From the NCBI GenBank assembly GCA_907163375.1, contig CAJQUW010014796.1:230534-294533 (forward strand): a DNA stretch of 64,000 nucleotides, given 5' to 3'. This DNA comes from Prostheceraeus crozeri. Its lineage: Eukaryota > Platyhelminthes > Polycladida > Euryleptidae. This document shows positions 45,444-58,300 of this stretch, piece after piece (position 1 is the stretch's first letter; each line of letters opens with the position of its first letter). The notes below the pieces were generated by a model. It saw only the letters and a list, made by a program, of their open reading frames with translations, searched no databases and had not been told where the DNA came from. The position numbers and the translations under genes were made by a program.

Positions 45444-45563
45444 ATTGCTCAATGAGAGTTTCCTCCATCTTGGCAGAGACGCGATAAGATTCAATTTTTC
45501 TCGCGATACTCGTATCCATATCGAAGATTAAAGTAGTTAGATTCGACGTCGTAGGCAAATTCA
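45444..45563 (-). CDS. pPolB: pPolB gene, exon 2 with start codon at 45519
   Basis: Acceptor ATCCTTTTCAG before 45563, donor GTAAGT after 45444. The first in-frame ATG is at 45519-45517, giving MDTSIARKIESYRVSAKMEE. All downstream junctions stay in frame from here for 1,472 codons. An upstream in-frame TGA at the acceptor edge supports this start. Confidence 0.75.
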
Positions 45564-45699
45564 CTGAAAAGGATACGTAAGATTTATTTCATTTTACCTA
45601 TGATGATCATGTGAATAGTCATTCAATGAACATGAGTCAATCAACACTTCGAAATGCTCCGTACCATAAAGACTAACCCTTGTCGAATGGCTAAAGTAC

Positions 45700-45950
45700 T
45701 CTGACCTGACGAGAGAAAGTGTCACGTTGAGTATGAAGTCGAACGCCCAACATGAGCAACAGCTCAGAGGTTTCGGTCTAACAAACGACGAACAACCCGT
45801 GCAACGCAATCCCTCTACGGTAGTACCCGCCGTCCCGAAGGAACGCTCGAGCAAAGGAAGTATTACAGCGATGATATGCTTTATGAGCAGAAGTGAAACT
45901 CTTGATAGCAAGAGACTATTCAACTTGATAGCAAGTCAAAACAACCTGAT
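45700..45950 (-). ncRNA. Structured RNA module R4, in intron 1 of pPolB
   Basis: Close copy of R2 that lies outside the inverted arms and inside the first polymerase intron. It has the same UUCG hairpin and CTCAACGTGAC ending; the compared hairpin is weakened (UGAGC-UGUU-GCUCA to CUGAGCUGUUGCUC). It shows that the module is a mobile or duplicated cassette attached to promoters. Confidence 0.55.
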
Positions 45951-45973
45951 AGCGGGAGCTCACCAACACTCAC

Positions 45974-46022
45974 CTTATGAAAGATAAATGTGAAGAGTAG
46001 AGCTGGTGCACTACCTTTTATA
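45974..46022 (-). promoter_or_regulatory. pPolB promoter: TATA box and non-coding exon 1
   Basis: TATAAAAG at 46022-46015, with a predicted start near 45,990. A splice donor (CATAAG|GTGAGT) after 45974 ends a short leader. Intron 1 (45973-45564) contains RNA module R4. Confidence 0.7.
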
Positions 46023-46309
46023 AGATTTTCCTAAGCGGTGAATGGATGAGACGTCTCGTCCAATCACAAGACGATCATTTAAATCTTCATCATGGAAATC
46101 AATGTTCCACAGTCGGAGTAAAAGTTTGAGATGATACACTCCTGGCAAACTAACTCATGAAGTAGCTTTGCTGTGATACATTTCTATCTGTAAACATATG
46201 ATAATATTAAAGTGAATCTAAAACTTTTCAGCTTATTAATTGTTCATCGTTGCATCAACGCTTAAACACGTGAACAGTTATAATTTATTTTTAATTTACA
46301 CTTAGTCTA
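46023..46309. other. Interior between pPolB promoter and minisatellite
   Basis: No feature recognised beyond AT-rich promoter-upstream DNA. Confidence 0.4.
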
Positions 46310-46690
46310 ACTTGTAAACTAGTAAATCTTGCAATCTTATTTTTACAAACAGTTACACCTTTATTTCTAACATATACACTATTGAAACTTTATTTCTAAC
46401 TTGTAAACTCTTGAAACTTTATTTTGATATACAAACAGCTAAGACTTTATTTCTAACGCATACACTATTGAAACTTTATTTTATTTCTAACATATAAACA
46501 GATAGAACTTTATTCTTAACTTGTAAAGTGGTGAAACTTTACTTTTTATCTTGTAAACTTTATTTTGTTTCTAACATACAAACAGATAAAGCTTTATTTC
46601 TAACGCACACACTATTGAAACTTTATTTTCAATCTGTAAACTGTTGAAACGATATCTTTCATTTACAAATAGTAGAACGCTTAGTCTAAC
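46310..46690 (-). repeat. AT-rich minisatellite, inverted relative to 37.4-38.9 kb
   Basis: Same ~30-bp unit (AACTTTATTTCTAAC...) in inverse orientation, about ten units, adjoining the right arm. Confidence 0.88.
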
Positions 46691-46717
46691 TTGTAAATCT
46701 TATGACACTTCATATGG

Positions 46718-46918
46718 GTGATGATGGTAGATGAAATAGTGTTAGATAAAATTAAGATAGCTTACACTTCTGATATAGGGATAGCAATCGACTGCGATCC
46801 ATGTGTAAAGAGCTTGTTAGACTACGGAAGAGAGAAGTGTGTTATGTTGTGTGTGGCGCGTGAGTGTCCTCCCATTTCATTCCATTCATCAATTCGTCTC
46901 ATTGATAGAGACAGGTAG
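46718..46918 (+). CDS. Possible 66-aa ORF, right arm (uncertain)
   Basis: Counterpart of the left-arm frame at 36,916-37,116 with two residue differences. No supporting signals. Confidence 0.25.
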   Translation: MMMVDEIVLDKIKIAYTSDIGIAIDCDPCVKSLLDYGREKCVMLCVARECPPISFHSSIRLIDRDR

Positions 46919-46939
46919 AACTCATGGTTCTCATAACGT

Positions 46940-47150
46940 ATGCAATGGAAAGTTTTAGGCAACCTTCGACAGTTGGCTAAATGTCGCCCTGGCGCGAATG
47001 CATACTACGTTGAGACAGAGGCAATCACTTGCAAACATGACGCAGAGAGGTTTAACAAGATTGACCATTGCCGAATGTCCCTTGCGGTATACATAGCTAC
47101 GGGTTTCACCGCCGCCCTTTACAGGAACGCCCGTCGAAAGGAAGTATTAC
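46940..47150 (-). ncRNA. Structured RNA module R1, right arm
   Basis: Inverted copy of 36,684-36,890. A 159-codon plus-strand frame crosses it but reads through module, ribozyme and ORF antisense, so it is not called. Confidence 0.5.
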
Positions 47151-47200
47151 ACCGAACTTCATTTGCAACGTTCAAGTTGACTGATAGCAGATTCAACTTA

Positions 47201-47269
47201 ATGATAGTATTCGCCAGTCCGAAGACTGCCCAGGGCAAACCGCGAGGAGGTTCTATCATGTCTTGCCCC
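47201..47269 (-). ncRNA. HDV-like self-cleaving ribozyme B, right arm
   Basis: Inverted, sequence-identical copy of 36,565-36,633. P1 GGGGCAA starts at 47269 and P2' CUAUCAU ends at 47201. Predicted cut between 47270 and 47269. Confidence 0.88.
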
Positions 47270-47319
47270 ATGGTGGCCCTTAAGAGAGCCGATGGTTCGT
47301 TCTCGGGAGTAACGTCATC

Positions 47320-47586
47320 TTACACCCTACCAATTCTACTGAGAGAGTCTTTGACTCTCTCTTTGGTAGCACTGTCGACTTCCACACTAACTGGTACATG
47401 GCTAAAAAGTGGAATGTAGCGCCATTCCGTTGGATTGACAGCAGTTGCTGTCATCGGATTGCCAATCCGAGCAAGATTATTAAAAACTCTGTCTTGCTCC
47501 TCTAGCCTGACAAACTCCTCAAATAAATTTCGCGGCCTTAACTGCGGTCCGCGAGGAGAGCTGACTTGACTGTTCGGCGTCTGCAT
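47320..47586 (-). CDS. 88-aa protein of unknown function in the right arm
   Basis: Product identical to the left-arm copy. TATATAAA at 47620-47613 lies 34 bp before the ATG. Ribozyme A is upstream and ribozyme B downstream. See the left copy for residue features. Confidence 0.6.
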   Translation of the reverse strand: MQTPNSQVSSPRGPQLRPRNLFEEFVRLEEQDRVFNNLARIGNPMTATAVNPTEWRYIPLFSHVPVSVEVDSATKERVKDSLSRIGRV

Positions 47587-47612
47587 GATTGAAATGAAAT
47601 GAGAGGCAGTGG

Positions 47613-47620
47613 TTTATATA
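47613..47620 (-). promoter_or_regulatory. TATA box of the 88-aa ORF, right arm
   Basis: TATATAAA, inverted counterpart of 36214-36221. Confidence 0.7.
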
Positions 47621-47671
47621 CCCCTCTAATGCGACGCAACGTTCAAGTTGACTGATAGCAGATTCAACTTA

Positions 47672-47741
47672 ATGATAGTATTCGCCAGTCTAAAGACTGC
47701 CCAGGGCAAAGCGCATTGAAGGCTCTATCATGTCTTGCCCC
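47672..47741 (-). ncRNA. HDV-like self-cleaving ribozyme A, right arm
   Basis: Inverted copy of 36,093-36,162 with the same P1, P2, P4 (UUUA loop) and GGCGAAU. Predicted cut between 47742 and 47741. Confidence 0.8.
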
Positions 47742-47889
47742 ATAGTGGCCGATTATACGGTAGTATGTTAGTAGATTTCAATCACTGAAAAAGGAAGATG
47801 AGAATCATTTCATTTGTCTCATCAACGTTTATCATGGGAGCAATCATTGAAGGGGCATCTAATGAATTACATTTCACTCTACTCCATAT

Positions 47890-48095
47890 CATAAAGACTA
47901 ACCTTTGTCGAATGGCTGAAGTACTCTGACCTGGCGAGAGAAAACGTCACGTTGAGTATGAAGTCGAATGCCCAACATGAGCAACGGCTCAGAGGTTTCG
48001 GTCTAACAAACGACGAACAACCCGTGCAACACAATCCCTCTACGGCAGTACCCGCCGTCCCGAAGGAACGCTCGAGCAAAGGAGGTATTACAGCG
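47890..48095 (-). ncRNA. Structured RNA module R2, right arm
   Basis: Inverted copy of 35,739-35,942. Confidence 0.55.
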
Positions 48096-48559
48096 ATGAT
48101 GTGCTTTATGAGCAGAAGTGAATCTCTTGATAGCAAGATACTATTCAACTAGATAGCAAGTCAAAACAACCTGATAGCAGGACAAATGTATAGTCAGTAA
48201 TTTACACTTAGTGAGGAATGATAGATTTGAGTGTAGTGAGTGGCACTCGATCCCGTCGACAGCCCGAAGGCCTTGTACTGATCACTAGGGAAGTGAGAGA
48301 TCTTCCCCGATACCCGCTATTTACAGCTTAAGACATCATTGTCACTGCCCCGAAGTGGTAACAGTAACGTCGAGTCAAAGGTAGTGAACAGTAGCTGGGA
48401 TCTAACCCCTCAAAGCTGCCTTAGACTTAGTTAAATTTGAAATCTGATAGCAGATTTGAACTCAGCATACTTGAAAACCTTGAGGAAACATCCCAAGTTA
48501 TTGCTTTGATCAGCTTGATAGCAAGCCGTAGAGAGCTTGATTCACCAGCGTTTTGCAAT

Positions 48560-48770
48560 GGAGATGTTTAGAGGCCACCCATGACAAGATAGCTAAGACT
48601 CAACCGATTGGCGTTCAAAGTGCTACGTTGAGAGCTGTGTCAAATGCCCAACATGAGACATGAGTTGTCCCAGCGGTTACGGTCTCAAATATGACACATT
48701 CCCTTGCCACACTTATCACTACGGCATCGTCCGCCGTCCCGAAGGAACACCCTGTCAGTGGAATATTACA
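48560..48770 (-). ncRNA. Structured RNA module R3, right arm
   Basis: Inverted copy of 35,063-35,275. A 93-codon plus-strand frame over it is antisense to the module and is not called. Confidence 0.55.
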
Positions 48771-49209
48771 GCAAAACTCTCCGTGTCTTGCTCGCTTTCA
48801 GTGAAAAGCCGCTTATACCATGAGAAGACTGGCTCAGACATCATTAAAAATGCTTTCATTGACTTCAGCAGGGTCGAAAACCCCAGAAAACCTCCAAAAC
48901 TAGTGAATTTAAATTTTTCAACTTTTTTGCACTACTTATGAAATTTTATAAGTAGTCCATCACTTAGGGCAGGTCAATAGCGACCGAACCTTTTTTGAAT
49001 CAAGTCAAACGGACTTGTAGAAGCAAAGTTACAAGCCTTTAAAGTTTTGGAGTCTTTTATGGCCTGGAGACGAAGGCCATCTCCTGGCGAACCTCTAAGT
49101 CTGACGCCTTAGCTGATATCAGCAATGAAATTTTCTAAGTCGGTTTCTTACAGAAACTCGGAATTTGGAATGTCCGAAGCTATCATCGGAGCTCAGAGAG
49201 ACGACCTAC

Positions 49210-49265
49210 CTCTGACAATCGTTCTCCTCTAAATGACAAGTCTCTCTCGGTTCCCAGCTTATATA
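49210..49265 (-). promoter_or_regulatory. TATA box and leader exon with splice donor, right arm
   Basis: Exact inverted counterpart of 34,570-34,625: TATATAAG at 49265-49258, donor after 49210. It points inward towards the polymerase gene. Confidence 0.65.
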
Positions 49266-49319
49266 GTGTGTGGCGATCAGCTGATGACGTAACACCCATC
49301 ATCCAAACACTAAAAAACC

Positions 49320-52300
49320 CGTCTATCTCCGGTTCTAGTGCTCCGATTGAGCTGGAAATACACCATTTCCATGTAGAATTTGACGCTGAATCCGAATCTG
49401 GCCTCCGTTTTCCCATCCGATGCTTCGTTTTGGCTCTACAGTAGGCAGCCATCGCAAAAATTCTAACTCTGTCGTTTTTCCGAAAAATGTTGAAAATTTT
49501 TCTCGCCGATTGACTTGAAACTCTCCGATTGACATGAAACTCATCATACAGATAAAGAATTTCACGCTGATTCCAAATCTGAAATCCGTTTTCCCATCCG
49601 ATGCTTCGTTTTGAAGCTAGAGCCCAAAACGTCCCAAATTCTAACTCTGTCGTTTTTCGCCAATGTCCCAAAATCTTAAATGGCGTCTCACATCTAAACG
49701 AAGACAGATAGGAACAAGCCGATTCTTTCACTGAATTTGTCTCACTCTTAGCTTTCAAACGAGCTATGGCACGACAAAATCCGTCCACTGGAAGCCAAAA
49801 TCGAAGCAAGCTGTCCAGAGGGGGGGGGACGTCAGTGAAAAATTTTTCTCTCCGATTGACTTGAAACTCACCCTACCGATGCAGAATTTCACGCTGAATC
49901 CGAATCTGGCCTCCGTTTTCTCATCCGATGGTTCGTTTTGGCGCTACACACCAAAACGTCCCAAATTCTAACTCTGTCGTTTTTCGACAATGTCCCAAAA
50001 TCTTAAATGGCGTCTCACATCTAAACGAAGACAGATAGGAACAAGCCGATCCTTTCAGTGAATTTGTCTCACTCTTAGCTTTCAAACGAGCTATGGCACG
50101 ACAAAATCCGTCCAGTGGAAGCCAAAATCGAAGCGAGCTGTCCAGAGGGGGGGGGACGTCAGTGAAATTTTTTTCTCTCCGATTGAGCTGGAAATACACC
50201 ATTTCCATGTAGAATTTGACGCTGAATCCGAATCTGGCCTCCGTTTTCCCATCCGATGCTTCGTTTTGGCTCTACAGTAGGCAGCCATCGCAAAAAATTC
50301 TAACTCTGTCGTTTTTTCGAAAAATGTTGAAAATTTTTTCTCTCCGATTGACTTGAAACTCACCATACAGATAAAGAATTTCACGCTGATTCCAAATCTG
50401 AAATCCGTTTTCCCATCCGATGCTTCGTTTTGAAGCTAGAGCCCAAAACGTCCCAAATTCTAACTCTGTCGTTTTTCGCCAATGTCCCAAAATCTTAAAT
50501 GGCGTCTCACATCTAAACGAAGACAGATAGGAACAAGCCGATTCTTTCACTGAATTTGTCTCACTCTTAGCTTTCAAACGAGCTATGGCACGACAAAATC
50601 CGTCCACTGGAAGCCAAAATCGAAGCAAGCTGTCCAGAGGGGGGGGGACGTCAGTGAAAAATTTTTCTCTCCGATTGACTTGAAACTCACCCTACCGATG
50701 CAGAATTTCACGCTGAATCCGAATCTGGCCTCCGTTTTCTCATCCGATGGTTCGTTTTGGCGCTACACACCAAAACGTCCCAAATTCTAACTCTGTCGTT
50801 TTTCGACAATGTCCCAAAATCTTAAATGGCGTCTCACATCTAAACGAAGACAGATAGGAACAAGCCGATCCTTTCAGTGAATTTGTCTCACTCTTAGCTT
50901 TCAAACGAGCTATGGCACGACAAAATCCGTCCAGTGGAAGCCAAAATCGAAGCGAGCTGTCCAGAGGGGGGGGGACGTCAGTGAAATTTTTTTCTCTCCG
51001 ATTGAGCTGGAAATACACCATTTCCATGTAGAATTTGACGCTGAATACGAATCTGGCCTCCGTTTTCCCATCCGATGCTTCGTTTTGGCTCTACAGTAGG
51101 CGGCCATGGCAAAAAATTCTAACTCTGTCGTTTTTCCGAAAAATGTTGAAAATTTTTTCTCTCCGATTGACTTGAAACTCACCATACAGATAAAGAATTT
51201 CACGCTGATTCCAAATCTGAAATCCGTTTTCCCATCCGATGCTTCGTTTTGAAGCTAGAGCCCAAAACGTCCCAAATTCTAACTCTGTCGTTTTTCGCCA
51301 ATGTCCCAAAATCTTAAATGGCGTCTCACATCTAAACGAAGACAGATAGGAACAAGCCGATTCTTTCACTGAATTTGTCTCACTCTTAGCTTTCAAACGA
51401 GCTATGGCACGACAAAATCCGTCCACTGGAAGCCAAAATCGAAGCAAGCTGTCCAGAGGGGGGGGGACGTCAGTGAAAAATTTTTCTCTCCGATTGACTT
51501 GAAACTCACCCTACCGATGCAGAATTTCACGCTGAATCCGAATCTGGCCTCCGTTTTCTCATCCGATGGTTCGTTTTGGCGCTACACACCAAAACGTCCC
51601 AAATTCTAACTCTGTCGTTTTTCGACAATGTCCCAAAATCTTAAATGGCGTCTCACATCTAAACGAAGACAGATAGGAACAAGCCGATCCTTTCAGTGAA
51701 TTTGTCTCACTCTTAGCTTTCAAACGAGCTATGGCACGACAAAATCCGTCCAGTGGAAGCCAAAATCGAAGCGAGCTGTCCAGAGGGGGGGGACGTCAGT
51801 GAAATTTTTTTCTCTCCGATTGAGCTGGAAATACACCATTTCCATGTAGAATTTGACGCTGAATCCGAATCTGGCCTCCGTTTTCCCATCCGATGCTTCG
51901 TTTTGGCTCTACAGTAGGCAGCCATCGCAAAAAATTCTAACTCTGTCGTTTTTCCGAAAAATGTTGAAAAGTTTTCTCGCCGATTGACTTGAAACTCTCC
52001 GATTGACATGAAACTCATCATACAGATAAAGAATTTCACGCTGATTCCAAATCTGAAATCCGTTTTCCCATCCGATGCTTCGTTTTGAAGCTAGAGCCCA
52101 AAACGTCCCAAATTCTAACTCTGTCGTTTTTCGCCAATGTCCCAAAATCTTAAATGGCGTCTCACATCTAAACGAAGACAGATAGGAACAAGCCGATTCT
52201 TTCACTGAATTTGTCTCACTCTTAGCTTTCAAACGAGCTATGGCACGACAAAATCCGTCCACTGGAAGCCAAAATCGAAGCAAGCTGTCCAGAGGGGGGG

Positions 52301-55300
52301 GGACGTCAGTGAAAAATTTTTCTCTCCGATTGACTTGAAACTCACCCTACCGATGCAGAATTTCACGCTGAATCCGAATCTGGCCTCCGTTTTCTCATCC
52401 GATGGTTCGTTTTGGCGCTACACACCAAAACGTCCCAAATTCTAACTCTGTCGTTTTTCGACAATGTCCCAAAATCTTAAATGGCGTCTCACATCTAAAC
52501 GAAGACAGATAGGAACAAGCCGATCCTTTCACTGAATTTGTCTCACTCTTAGCTTTCAAACGAGCTATGGCACGACAAAATCCGTCCAGTGGAAGCCAAA
52601 ATCGAAGCGAGCTGTCCAGAGGGGGGGGACGTCAGTGAAATTTTTTTCTCTCCGATTGAGCTGGAAATACACCATTTCCATGTAGAATTTGACGCTGAAT
52701 CCGAATCTGGCCTCCGTTTTCCCATCCGATGCTTCGTTTTGGCTCTACAGTAGGCGGCCATCGCAAAAATTCTAACTCTGTCGTTTTTTCGAAAAATGTT
52801 GAAAATTTTTTCTCTCCGATTGACTTGAAACTCACCATACAGATAAAGAATTTCACGCTGATTCCAAATCTGAAATCCGTTTTCCCATCCGATGCTTCGT
52901 TTTGAAGCTAGAGCCCAAAACGTCCCAAATTCTAACTCTGTCGTTTTTCGCCAATGTCCCAAAATCTTAAATGGCGTCTCACATCTAAACGAAGACAGAT
53001 AGGAACAAGCCGATTCTTTCACTGAATTTGTCTCACTCTTAGCTTTCAAACGAGCTATGGCACGACAAAATCCGTCCACTGGAAGCCAAAATCGAAGCAA
53101 GCTGTCCAGAGGGGGGGGGACGTCAGTGAAAAATTTTTCTCTCCGATTGACTTGAAACTCACCCTACCGATGCAGAATTTCACGCTGAATCCGAATCTGG
53201 CCTCCGTTTTCTCATCCGATGGTTCGTTTTGGCGCTACACACCAAAACGTCCCAAATTCTAACTCTGTCGTTTTTTCGACAATGTCCCAAAATCTTAAAT
53301 GGCGTCTCACATCTAAACGAAGACAGATAGGAACAAGCCGATCCTTTCAGTGAATTTGTCTCACTCTTAGCTTTCAAACGAGCTATGGCACGACAAAATC
53401 CGTCCAGTGGAAGCCAAAATCGAAGCGAGCTGTCCAGAGGGGGGGGGACGTCAGTGAAAATTTTTTCTCTCCGATTGAGCTGGAAATACACCATTTCCAT
53501 GTAGAATTTGACGCTGAATCCGAATCTGGCCTCCGTTTTCCCATCCGATGCTTCGTTTTGGCTCTACAGTAGGCGGCCATGGCAAAAAATTCTAACTCTG
53601 TCGTTTTTCCGAAAAATGTTGAAAATTTTTTCTCTCCGATTGACTTGAAACTCACCATACAGATAAAGAATTTCACGCTGATTCCAAATCTGAAATCCGT
53701 TTTCCCATCCGATGCTTCGTTTTGAAGCTAGAGCCCAAAACGTCCCAAATTCTAACTCTGTCGTTTTTCGCCAATGTCCCATAATCTTAAATGGCGTCTC
53801 ACATCTAAACGAAGACAGATAGGAACAAGCCGATTCTTTCACTGAATTTGTCTCACTCTTAGCTTTCAAACGAGCTATGGCACGACAAAATCCGTCCACT
53901 GGAAGCCAAAATCGAAGCAAGCTGTCCAGAGGGGGGGCCGGATCGGAGGCCGGGATCGGGCCGGGGGAAAACGGAGGCCAGATTCGTATTCAGCGTCAAA
54001 TTCTACATGGAAATGGTGTATTTCCAGCTCAATCGGAGAGAAAAAATGTCAGTGAAAAATTTTTCTCTCCGATTGACTTGAAACTCACCCTACCGATGCA
54101 GAATTTCACGCTGAATCCGAATCTGGCCTCCGTTTTCTCATCCGATGGTTCGTTTGGGCGCTACACACCAAAACGTCCCAAATTCTAACTCTGTCGTTTT
54201 TCGACAATGTCCCAAAATCTTAAATGGCGTCTCACATCTAAACGAAGACAGATAGGAACAAGCCGATCCTTTCAGTGAATTTGTCTCACTCTTAGCTTTC
54301 AAACGAGCTATGGCACGACAAAATCCGTCCAGTGGAAGCCAAAATCGAAGCGAGCTGTCCAGAGGGGGGGGACGTCAGTGAAATTTTTTTCTCTCCGATT
54401 GAGCTGGAAATACACCATTTCCATGTAGAATTTGACGCTGAATACGAATCTGGCCTCCGTTTTCCCATCCGATGCTTCGTTTTGGCTCTACAGTAGGCAG
54501 CCATCGCAAAAAATTCTAACTCTGTCGTTTTTTCGAAAAATGTTGAAAATTTTTCTCGCCGATTGACTTGAAACTCTCCGATTGACATGAAACTCATCAT
54601 ACAGATAAAGAATTTCACGCTGATTCCAAATCTGAAATCCGTTTTCCCATCCGATGCTTCGTTTTGAAGCTAGAGCCCAAAACGTCCCAAATTCTAACTC
54701 TGTCGTTTTTCGCCAATGTCCCAAAATCTTAAATGGCGTCTCACATCTAAACGAAGACAGATAGGAACAAGCCGATTCTTTCACTGAATTTGTCTCACTC
54801 TTAGCTTTCAAACGAGCTATGGCACGACAAAATCCGTCCACTGGAAGCCAAAATCGAAGCAAGCTGTCCAGAGGGGGGGGGACGTCAGTGAAAAATTTTT
54901 CTCTCCGATTGACTTGAAACTCACCCTACCGATGCAGAATTTCACGCTGAATCCGAATCTGGCCTCCGTTTTCTCATCCGATGGTTCGTTTTGGCGCTAC
55001 ACACCAAAACGTCCCAAATTCTAACTCTGTCGTTTTTCGACAATGTCCCAAAATCTTAAATGGCGTCTCACATCTAAACGAAGACAGATAGGAACAAGCC
55101 GATCCTTTCAGTGAATTTGTCTCACTCTTAGCTTTCAAACGAGCTATGGCACGACAAAATCCGTCCAGTGGAAGCCAAAATCGAAGCGAGCTGTCCAGAG
55201 GGGGGGGGACGTCAGTGAAATTTTTTTCTCTCCGATTGAGCTGGAAATACACCATTTCCATGTAGAATTTGACGCTGAATACGAATCTGGCCTCCGTTTT

Positions 55301-58300
55301 CCCATCCGATGCTTCGTTTTGGCTCTACAGTAGGCAGCCATCGCAAAAATTCTAACTCTGTCGTTTTTTCGAAAAATGTTGAAAATTTTTTCTCTCCGAT
55401 TGACTTGAAACTCACCATACAGATAGAGAATTTGACGCTGATTCCAAATCTGAAAACCGTTTTCCCATCCGATGCTTCGTTTTGAAGCTACAGCCCAAAA
55501 CGTCCCAAATTCTAACTCTGTCGTTTTTCGCCAATGTCCCATAATCTTAAATGGCGTCTCACATCTAAACGAAGACAGATAGGAACAAGCCGATTCTTTC
55601 ACTGAATTTGTCTCACTCTTAGCTTTCAAACGAGCTATGGCACGACAAAATCCGTCCACTGGAAGCCAAAATCGAAGCAAGCTGTCCAGAGGGGGGGGAC
55701 GTCAGTGAAAAATTTTTCTCTCCGATTGACTTGAAACTCACCCTACCGATGCAGAATTTCACGCTGAATCCGAATCTGGCCTCCGTTTTCTCATCCGATG
55801 GTTCGTTTTGGCGCTACACACCAAAACGTCCCAAATTCTAACTCTGTCGTTTTTCGACAATGTCCCAAAATCTTAAATGGCGTCTCACATCTAAACGAAG
55901 ACAGATAGGAACAAGCCGATCCTTTCAGTGAATTTGTCTCACTCTTAGCTTTCAAACGAGCTATGGCACGACAAAATCCGTCCAGTGGAAGCCAAAATCG
56001 AAGCGAGCTGTCCAGAGGGGGGGACGTCAGTGAAAATTTTTTCTCTCCGATTGAGCTGGAAATACACCATTTCCATGTAGAATTTGACGCTGAATCCGAA
56101 TCTGGCCTCCGTTTTCCCATCCGATGCTTCGTTTTGGCTCTACAGTAGGCAACCATCGCAAAAAATTCTAACTCTGTCGTTTTTCCGAAAAATGTTGAAA
56201 ATTTTTCTCGCCGATTGACTTGAAACTCTCCGATTGACATGAAACTCACCATACAGATAAAGAATTTCACGCTGATTCCAAATCTGAAATCCGTTTTCCC
56301 ATCCGATGCTTCGTTTTGAAGCTAGAGCCCAAAACGTCCCAAATTCTAACTCTGTCGTTTTTCGCCAATGTCCCAAAATCTTAAATGGCGTCTCACATCT
56401 AAACGAAGACAGATAGGAACAAGCCGATTCTTTCACTGAATTTGTCTCACTCTTAGCTTTCAAACGAGCTATGGCACGACAAAATCCGTCCACTGGAAGC
56501 CAAAATCGAAGCAAGCTGTCCAGAGGGGGGGGGACGTCAGTGAAAAATTTTTCTCTCCGATTGACTTGAAACTCACCCTACCGATGCAGAATTTCACGCT
56601 GAATCCGAATCTGGCCTCCGTTTTCTCATCCGATGGTTCGTTTTGGCGCTACACACCAAAACGTCCCAAATTCTAACTCTGTCGTTTTTCGACAATGTCC
56701 CAAAATCTTAAATGGCGTCTCACATCTAAACGAAGACAGATAGGAACAAGCCGATCCTTTCAGTGAATTTGTCTCACTCTTAGCTTTCAAACGAGCTATG
56801 GCACGACAAAATCCGTCCAGTGGAAGCCAAAATCGAAGCGAGCTGTCCAGAGGGGGGGACGTCAGTGAAATTTTTTTCTCTCCGATTGAGCTGGAAATAC
56901 ACCATTTCCATGTAGAATTTGACGCTGAATACGAATCTGGCCTCCGTTTTCCCATCCGATGCTTCGTTTTGGCTCTACAGTAGGCGGCCATGGCAAAAAA
57001 TTCTAACTCTGTCGTTTTTTCGAAAAATGTTGAAAATTTTTTCTCTCCGATTGACTTGAAACTCACCATACAGATAAAGAATTTCACGCTGATTCCAAAT
57101 CTGAAATCCGTTTTCCCATCCGATGCTTCGTTTTGAAGCTAGAGCCCAAAACGTCCCAAATTCTAACTCTGTCGTTTTTCGCCAATGTCCCAAAATCTTA
57201 AATGGCGTCTCACATCTAAACGAAGACAGATAGGAACAAGCCGATTCTTTCACTGAATTTGTCTCACTCTTAGCTTTCAAACGAGCTATGGCACGACAAA
57301 ATCCGTCCACTGGAAGCCAAAATCGAAGCAAGCTGTCCAGAGGGGGGGGACGTCAGTGAAAAATTTTTCTCTCCGATTGACTTGAAACTCACCCTACCGA
57401 TGCAGAATTTCACGCTGAATCCGAATCTGGCCTCCGTTTTCTCATCCGATGGTTCGTTTTGGCGCTACACACCAAAACGTCCCAAATTCTAACTCTGTCG
57501 TTTTTCGACAATGTCCCAAAATCTTAAATGGCGTCTCACATCTAAACGAAGACAGATAGGAACAAGCCGATCCTTTCAGTGAATTTGTCTCACTCTTAGC
57601 TTTCAAACGAGCTATGGCACGACAAAATCCGTCCAGTGGAAGCCAAAATCGAAGCGAGCTGTCCAGAGGGGGGGGGACGTCAGTGAAATTTTTTTCTCTC
57701 CGATTGAGCTGGAAATACACCATTTCCATGTAGAATTTGACGCTGAATACGAATCTGGCCTCCGTTTTCCCATCCGATGCTTCGTTTTGGCTCTACAGTA
57801 GGCGGCCATGGCAAAAAATTCTAACTCTGTCGTTTTTCCGAAAAATGTTGAAAATTTTTCTCGCCGATTGACTTGAAACTCTCCGATTGACATGAAACTC
57901 ATCATACAGATAAAGAATTTCACGCTGATTCCAAATCTGAAATCCGTTTTCCCATCCGATGCTTCGTTTTGAAGCTAGAGCCCAAAACGTCCCAAATTCT
58001 AACTCTGTCGTTTTTCGCCAATGTCCCAAAATCTTAAATGGCGTCTCACATCTAAACGAAGACAGATAGGAACAAGCCGATTCTTTCACTGAATTTGTCT
58101 CACTCTTAGCTTTCAAACGAGCTATGGCACGACAAAATCCGTCCACTGGAAGCCAAAATCGAAGCAAGCTGTCCAGAGGGGGGGGGACGTCAGTGAAAAA
58201 TTTTTCTCTCCGATTGACTTGAAACTCACCCTACCGATGCAGAATTTCACGCTGAATCCGAATCTGGCCTCCGTTTTCTCATCCGATGGTTCGTTTTGGC

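Noticed and set aside
46940-47419. 159-codon plus-strand frame in the right arm
   Set aside because: Antisense to RNA module R1, ribozyme B and the end of the 88-aa ORF. Constraint on those explains the open frame.
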